From CAZVJU01 sp964627195 (GTDB lineage: Bacteria; Patescibacteriota; Microgenomatia; UBA8517), in NCBI GenBank assembly GCA_964627195.1, contig CAZVJU010000025.1, positions 1-15,601 on the forward strand: a stretch of 15,601 nucleotides of DNA, written 5' to 3'. The position numbers and the translations under genes are program-made. The notes beneath the pieces are model-generated. The model did not search any database and was not told where the DNA came from. It saw nothing but the letters and a program-made list of their open reading frames with translations. This document shows positions 11,990-15,601 of the stretch, piece by piece (positions within the stretch are counted from its first letter, which is position 1; every line of letters starts with the position of its first letter).

Positions 11990-13945
11990 TTAGGACTTCT
12001 GTGAGATGCCGTATTTTTCTTTAAGGCCTGTGAGAATTTTAGTGCGGATGTTTTCCACCTCTTTGTTGTCAAGAGTTTTTTGCGGATCTTGATAAAGAAT
12101 TCTAATTGTGTAGGAATCCTTATACAATTCCTTCAGCTCGACGGATGTAATAGTACTGTCAGAAGATTTTACAGATTCCAAAACCTCGCCTATTTTAGTC
12201 CGCTCAGGAACTATAAGGGTTAAATCCTCTATTTGCGCAGGATATTTTGGAAGCGGTTGATATTTTCTAAATTCTTTATGGTATTTTCTTAAGGTTTTGA
12301 TATCGAATTCATAGTATATACATTGATTTTCCTCAAGGGTTCCAAACTTTCCGACAACGATGGTGCCTATTTTTATGGTTATCCGTTGAGAGGGCAAATA
12401 TCCTTGGTAGTCTTCAGGAGTAAATACTGCGGGAATGTTTAGTTTTTCCAATAGGGTTTCGATCATCCCCTTAGCTTCCCTCCATGAAAACCCCGAAAAA
12501 ATACCGGCTAACATTAATCTTTCTTCCGGTAATTCTCGGCTCTGGGGGACATAAATATTTGCCATTTCAAAAAGGTGAAATGAGTTCTGATTTCCTTTAT
12601 TCATTATTGCTGCACCGACAAGGGAAGGGTTTAGGTCTACTCGTAAGTACTCAGAATCCTTGCCAAGTGGATTTTTGATTTTGAGTGCCTTTTTCCCTGC
12701 TACGTCTTTTTGTGAAACTAACGATAACGTATAAATTTCTGTTCCTCCGAGAGCAGCCAAATTTTCCCTTAGTTCCTTTTCAAACGGAAACGAAGAAGTA
12801 TCCTCTGTTTCCGGGATTTGTCCACCCATGAGCATGCTTGGTAAATTGTGGTATCCGTATATGCGTGCAATTTCTTCGACAATATCTTCAGGAATGGTTA
12901 TATCCTTGTTTCTGAATGAGGGAACTTTTACATGTATTGTATCTCCCGACCACCGAGGTTCGAATTCTAACGACTGTAAAATTGACGTAACTTTTCCCTT
13001 TTCAATAGCGATACCGAGTCTTTTCTCAATAAACTCTAACGTTGTTATGACCTCATGGCTTTTTGTTTTAGAAACATAGTTATCATGTATGGGGCTTACA
13101 ACGTGAGCCGAGGCAATTTCTTTCGAAAGTTCTATTGCTCGTAAAATTGCCGTCATGCCTAACTCGGGATCCACACCTTTTTCATTCAATGTTGCAGCGT
13201 ACGTTCTGATTGCTAATGACATTGAACTTTTTCGAATCCTGGCAGGATCGTTGTTGTCTATAAACAAAAGGACTCTTTTCGTGTCCTTCGAAACAACACT
13301 GTTTTTCGTACCTATTATTCCCGAGAGGTCAATAATTTCACCCCTGGTACTTTCGAAGATAATGTCGCCGCCCTGAAGGGAATATTTTTTGTCATCTAAA
13401 CTGACAATTTTTTCACCTTTTTTGGACTCACGTATGATAAGGGTAGCATCAGGAATTTTATCGTAGTCAAATGCGTGCATTGGGTGTCCAACTTCAAGCA
13501 TCACATAGTTTGTTATGTCAACGATGCTATTGAGTGATCGGACGCCGGAATTTTCTAAACGACTTTTCATCCGGGGAGGTGATATCCAATTTTTAATATC
13601 ATCTATCACTACTCCTGTTGTTCTATATACCAAATTTTTATCCGGTCGTATGGTGAGAGGAAGCGATTGTTTAGACACCTCGGGAGTTTTGGGTTGTAAT
13701 TTCTTAAGATTTGCTTTTATCCCAAATTGTGGCAGGATTACGGAAGCTTCCCTGGCTATTCCATAGACCGAGGCAGTATCAATACGGTTTGTAGTAATTT
13801 CTATGTGGTAAATGTAGGTTTTACCTGCCTTTTCAATTCGTTCCACAGAAGGACCACACAATGATAGGTACTTCCCTATTTGACCGGGTGTCGCGGGAGT
13901 ATCTAAGAATTCCCTTAGCCACTCATCAGGAATTAAAATATCCAT
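11990..13945 (-). CDS. pheT: Phenylalanyl-tRNA synthetase beta subunit, compact form without the EMAPII-like domain
   Basis: PheT is the structural and editing subunit of the alpha2-beta2 PheRS, which charges tRNA-Phe. At 651 aa it is about 140 residues shorter than E. coli PheT. The N-terminus (WLREFL, 9-14; LSLCGPSVERIE, 28-38) runs straight into HIEITTNRIDTASVYGIARE (47-66), so the roughly 110-residue OB/EMAPII tRNA-binding domain is missing. B3/B4 editing region: about 100-280, with VDITNYVMLEVGHPMHAFD (142-160). B5: about 300-370, with EDIVEEIARIYGYHNLP (353-369). Synthetase-like core: about 385-550. C-terminal anticodon-binding domain: about 566-647 (YPAQIEDL, TLDNKEVENIR). It follows pheS by 51 bp with a strong hairpin between. 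It begins at ATG 13945 with only an A-rich stretch upstream and no SD. Confidence 0.95.
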   Translation of the reverse strand: MDILIPDEWLREFLDTPATPGQIGKYLSLCGPSVERIEKAGKTYIYHIEITTNRIDTASVYGIAREASVILPQFGIKANLKKLQPKTPEVSKQSLPLTIRPDKNLVYRTTGVVIDDIKNWISPPRMKSRLENSGVRSLNSIVDITNYVMLEVGHPMHAFDYDKIPDATLIIRESKKGEKIVSLDDKKYSLQGGDIIFESTRGEIIDLSGIIGTKNSVVSKDTKRVLLFIDNNDPARIRKSSMSLAIRTYAATLNEKGVDPELGMTAILRAIELSKEIASAHVVSPIHDNYVSKTKSHEVITTLEFIEKRLGIAIEKGKVTSILQSLEFEPRWSGDTIHVKVPSFRNKDITIPEDIVEEIARIYGYHNLPSMLMGGQIPETEDTSSFPFEKELRENLAALGGTEIYTLSLVSQKDVAGKKALKIKNPLGKDSEYLRVDLNPSLVGAAIMNKGNQNSFHLFEMANIYVPQSRELPEERLMLAGIFSGFSWREAKGMIETLLEKLNIPAVFTPEDYQGYLPSQRITIKIGTIVVGKFGTLEENQCIYYEFDIKTLRKYHKEFRKYQPLPKYPAQIEDLTLIVPERTKIGEVLESVKSSDSTITSVELKELYKDSYTIRILYQDPQKTLDNKEVENIRTKILTGLKEKYGISQKS

Positions 13946-13959
13946 ATATTTTTTTCTTT

Positions 13960-13992
13960 TTCAGACTTTCTTTAGATAAAAGAAAGTCTGAA
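13960..13992. repeat. Perfect 14-bp hairpin between pheS and pheT
   Basis: TTCAGACTTTCTTT (13960-13973) and AAAGAAAGTCTGAA (13979-13992) pair fully around the loop AGATA. No U-tract follows on either strand: on the minus strand an A-rich stretch follows. It is therefore not an ordinary terminator. The core GACTTTCTT recurs in the inverted repeat between rplT and rpmI, which points to a repeat family or an RNA processing/stability site in this operon. Confidence 0.85.
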
Positions 13993-13996
13993 TACG

Positions 13997-14821
13997 TCAG
14001 AATTGAGTCAGAAATCTCAAATCAGAACTATAGAGTAAACGTAAGTCGGGAATTTTTAGGCCGGATCTCATCATAAGTACCCGTTCAACCCCCCAACCAA
14101 ACGCAAACCCGGAATATTCCTTTGGGTTAATCCCGCCGTTTCTTAAGACAGTGGGGTGAACCATCCCGGCTCCACCAAGTTCAAGCCAGCCCTCTTTACA
14201 AACTTTACATCCTTTTCCTTCACAGATATCGCATGTTATGTCTACTTCAAACGAGGGTTCTGTAAACTGAAAGTGGTAAGGTCGCAGTCTGGTCTTTCTG
14301 TTTTTCCCAAAATAGTTTTTTGCGAAGTAGTCGATCGTCCCTTTTAAGTGAACAATAGAAATGTCCTTATTTACGACCAATCCCTCAAACTGGTGGAACA
14401 TCGGATAATGACTTGCATCAGATTGACGACGGTAACATTTGGCAATATTTACCATTCTGATCGGTGGGAGTTTTACCCTTTTCATTTCTCGTACTTGGCC
14501 CGATGATGTATGGGGAGTAAGAACCATTTGACCGTATTGGGGGTGTGGAGGCTCATCTATAAAAAATGTTTCCCATTCATCTCTCGCAGGATGATCTTTC
14601 GGCATGTTTAAAGACTCAAAGGCGAACCAGTCCCACTCTACTTCAGGATAGCGTACTCTTACAAAACCGATTTTTTCAAAAACAGATGCGATTTCGTATA
14701 TAGCTTCTGTTATAAGGTGAATATGGCCCACTGCAGGTTTTATGCCGGGTATTGTCGGATCAAACCACTCGCGGACATATTCTTTGAGCTGGTTTTTTTG
14801 AGACGCCAGCGTTTTAAGCGT
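13997..14821 (-). CDS. pheS: Phenylalanyl-tRNA synthetase alpha subunit, catalytic part (frameshifted from its N-terminus)
   Basis: This is the class II catalytic core of PheRS. In this frame the protein reads from a stop at 14824-14822 through TLASQKNQLKEYV, FDPTIPGIKPAVGHIHLI, then MFHQFEGL (motif 2), FTEPSFEVD, GGAGMVHPTVLRN and SGFAFGWGVERV (motif 3), ending DLRFLTQF. A cysteine cluster CDICEGKGCKVC sits just before GWLEL, a variant found in many bacteria. The apparent start at 14731 is an internal Val (GTG), not a real start. The true N-terminus is in the -1-related frame at 14740-14952. Adding one base at the A-run 14815-14812 joins them into a 318-aa protein, near the usual 327-340. 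A sequencing or assembly error is likeliest in this essential gene; programmed -1 shifting at that run or at the seven-A run (14799-14793) is possible. Confidence 0.93.
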   Translation of the reverse strand, partial: TLKTLASQKNQLKEYVREWFDPTIPGIKPAVGHIHLITEAIYEIASVFEKIGFVRVRYPEVEWDWFAFESLNMPKDHPARDEWETFFIDEPPHPQYGQMVLTPHTSSGQVREMKRVKLPPIRMVNIAKCYRRQSDASHYPMFHQFEGLVVNKDISIVHLKGTIDYFAKNYFGKNRKTRLRPYHFQFTEPSFEVDITCDICEGKGCKVCKEGWLELGGAGMVHPTVLRNGGINPKEYSGFAFGWGVERVLMMRSGLKIPDLRLLYSSDLRFLTQF

Positions 14822-14952
14822 TTAATGAAGCTTGCAATTTTCCCGTTTCTTCCGAGAAACTGTATCCGAAGGTTTTCCAAATCATCCGTGTCTTTTGATT
14901 CGGTAATTTGCGCTATGGCTTGATTTTTAGTATTTAGAATTTCCTCACGCAC
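14740..14952 (-). CDS. pheS: PheS N-terminal coiled-coil part, out of frame with the rest
   Basis: From a GTG at 14952, 7 bp after the rplT stop, the frame encodes MREEILNTKNQAIAQI, then LENLRIQFLGRNGKIASFIKRLK, which matches the PheS start (compare E. coli LDNVRVEYLGKKGHLT). After K47 the frame runs into RWRLKKTSSKN and a stop that do not look like PheS, while the other frame reads KTLASQKNQ, which does. After joining, about 75 residues precede GHIHL, roughly 30 fewer than in E. coli, so the tRNA-binding coiled coil is short. Operon order rplT-pheS-pheT is conventional. No ATG is available nearby, so the GTG start is accepted with moderate confidence. Confidence 0.85.
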   Translation of the reverse strand: MREEILNTKNQAIAQITESKDTDDLENLRIQFLGRNGKIASFIKRLKRWRLKKTSSKNMSASGLIRQYPA

Positions 14953-14959
14953 GTTGAAG

Positions 14960-15295
14960 CTATTTTACCTCTTGGAGAATTTTTGCGAAAGTATCAGGAT
15001 CTGAAACGGCTATATCTGCCAAAATTTTTCGGTCAAGCTCAATATTTTTCTTTTTTAATAGGGATATAAATTTACTGTAGGACATCTCGTGCTCACGGGT
15101 AGCCGCATTTACTCTTTTTATCCAAAGGCTTCTTAAGTCTCTTTTTCTTAACTTTCGCCCGACGTAAGCATACTGGCCTGCGTGTAAAAGCGCCTCTTTT
15201 GCACTCTTTACTCGGCGGNNNNNNNNNNTAAAACCTCTTGCTGCCTTTTTAATTTCATGATGTCGCCTTCTTGCGATTGATTTTGTTCTTGCCAT
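14960..15295 (-). CDS. rplT: 50S ribosomal protein L20
   Basis: L20 is an early-assembly 23S rRNA-binding protein of the large subunit. In many bacteria it also represses its own operon by binding the leader or intergenic RNA. Here it is about 111 aa (usual about 117): MARTKSIARRRHHEIKKAARGF, a 4-residue gap from Ns, then RRVKSAKEALLHAGQYAYVGRKLRKRDLR (internal span), LWIKRVNAA, SYSKFI, NIELDRKILADIAV. The N run (15219-15228) leaves the frame open, but its true length is unknown; L20 homologues have about ten residues between GY/GF and AKEA, and here nine are implied. The gene lies between rpmI (123 bp upstream) and pheS (7 bp downstream). Confidence 0.95.
   Translation of the reverse strand: MARTKSIARRRHHEIKKAARGFXXXXRRVKSAKEALLHAGQYAYVGRKLRKRDLRSLWIKRVNAATREHEMSYSKFISLLKKKNIELDRKILADIAVSDPDTFAKILQEVK
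15219..15228. other. Assembly gap of ten N inside rplT
   Basis: Ten undetermined bases interrupt rplT near codon 23-26. This marks a scaffold join or masked bases and lowers trust in nearby single-base details, including the pheS frameshift about 400 bp away. Confidence 1.
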
Positions 15296-15302
15296 ACTTA
15301 AT

Positions 15303-15382
15303 TCTGACTTTCTTTTAGAGCAAGCTCACGCCGGCTTGCCGCTTGCGTCTCGAGCTTACGCTCTCGTCGTAAGAAAGTCAGA
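15303..15382. repeat. Inverted repeat with GC-rich interior between rplT and rpmI
   Basis: TCTGACTTTCTT (15303-15314) and AAGAAAGTCAGA (15371-15382) pair over 12 bp. The 56-bp interior is far richer in GC than its surroundings and contains nested complementary pieces (GCAAGC 15320-15325 with GCTTGC 15334-15339; GAGC/GCTC near 15352-15363). The arms share GACTTTCTTTTAGA with the pheS-pheT hairpin. L20 autoregulation sites lie in this part of the operon in other bacteria, but I see no specific mimic here. Confidence 0.75.
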
Positions 15383-15418
15383 CAAAGAAAATATTTCAAC
15401 ACAAAAATAAATTACCAA

Positions 15419-15601
15419 TTACTTACCTAACGCTTTTTTGATCTTCCTTGCGTGAACTTTCTTTGTCGCTACAATCCTACTCAAACGTCTTTTTCTTTTA
15501 GAACTTTTCTTAACGTTTAAGTGAGCGCGAAAACCCTGTCTGCGCAAAACTTTACCATTTTTGGTAATCCTGAAACGTTTTGTTATCGATTTTCGTGTTT
15601 T
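15419..15601 (-). CDS. rpmI: 50S ribosomal protein L35, N-terminus cut by the window edge
   Basis: The frame is open from the right edge to TAA at 15421-15419 and gives 60 residues. It begins KTRKSITKRFRITKNGKV, then LRRQGFRAHL, KKSSKRKRRL and ends KKALGK. This is the L35 pattern: KT.KS..KRF..T..GK, then a His, then KS.KRKR.L. Only about three to five N-terminal residues are missing. L35 is a small basic protein of the large subunit. Its position upstream of rplT and pheST matches the common infC-rpmI-rplT-pheS-pheT order, so infC may lie to the right. Confidence 0.93.
   Translation of the reverse strand, partial: KTRKSITKRFRITKNGKVLRRQGFRAHLNVKKSSKRKRRLSRIVATKKVHARKIKKALGK

Noticed and set aside
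13960..13992. Pheno-typical terminator between pheS and pheT
   Set aside because: No U-tract follows on either strand and pheS-pheT must be co-expressed, so it is recorded as a hairpin repeat only.
14729..14731. GTG at 14731 as the real pheS start, giving a 244-aa protein
   Set aside because: The frame continues upstream with PheS-like sequence (FDPTIPGIKPAV) and the N-terminal part lies in the adjacent frame, so this is an internal valine.
1..15601. CRISPR arrays, tRNA or rRNA genes, and TGA recoding
   Set aside because: No regularly spaced repeat array or tRNA/rRNA signature was seen on either strand, and several genes end in TGA at homologous ends without in-frame internal TGA codons.

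Overview
Origin and character. This is an AT-rich, densely packed bacterial window. The standard code is used: TGA ends recG, tyrS, pfkB, aroF and pheS, which argues against the TGA-glycine code of Gracilibacteria/Absconditabacteria. Compact proteins, a PheT without its tRNA-binding OB domain, promoters lying exactly one leaderless spacing from start codons, and a block of N bases all fit a metagenome-assembled Candidate Phyla Radiation (Patescibacteria) genome, perhaps of the Microgenomates type. That assignment is inference from gene style, with no marker tree behind it.

Layout. A leftward (minus-strand) run occupies about 1-8445: promoter and leader, pfkB-family kinase, DAHP synthase (aroF), a 59-aa unknown gene with a perfect Shine-Dalgarno, AroQ chorismate mutase, a PLP aminotransferase, a TyrA-PheA fusion, then tyrS, a 41-aa membrane protein and recG. 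A REP-associated (IS200-like, Y1) transposase flanked by two near-identical 30-bp repeats lies at 8477-9290. A class A penicillin-binding protein runs rightward (9406-11982). It converges on a minus-strand rpmI-rplT-pheS-pheT operon (11990-15601), in which pheS carries a frameshift and rplT an assembly gap.

How the genes work together. DAHP synthase opens the shikimate pathway; chorismate mutase, prephenate dehydrogenase, prephenate dehydratase and the aminotransferase turn chorismate into Tyr and Phe. tyrS directly follows and charges tRNA-Tyr. The middle shikimate steps are not in the window. None of the biosynthetic enzymes carries a visible ACT or other allosteric domain.

Most interesting signal. 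Upstream of pfkB, on the minus strand, a TTGACA/TAAAAT promoter is followed by a 14-codon ORF reading MKTTRWFFRYYFTS. Its stop codon lies inside a hairpin, and a second hairpin with a seven-U tract follows. The shared strands CCTCCTA / TAGGAGG / CCTCCTA can form either hairpin 1 plus a terminator, or an antiterminator. This is the architecture of ribosome-mediated attenuation of an aromatic amino acid operon. The terminator's 3' strand also contains a strong SD for a 28-codon ORF whose stop overlaps the pfkB start (ATGA), so release of the terminator may also switch on translation.
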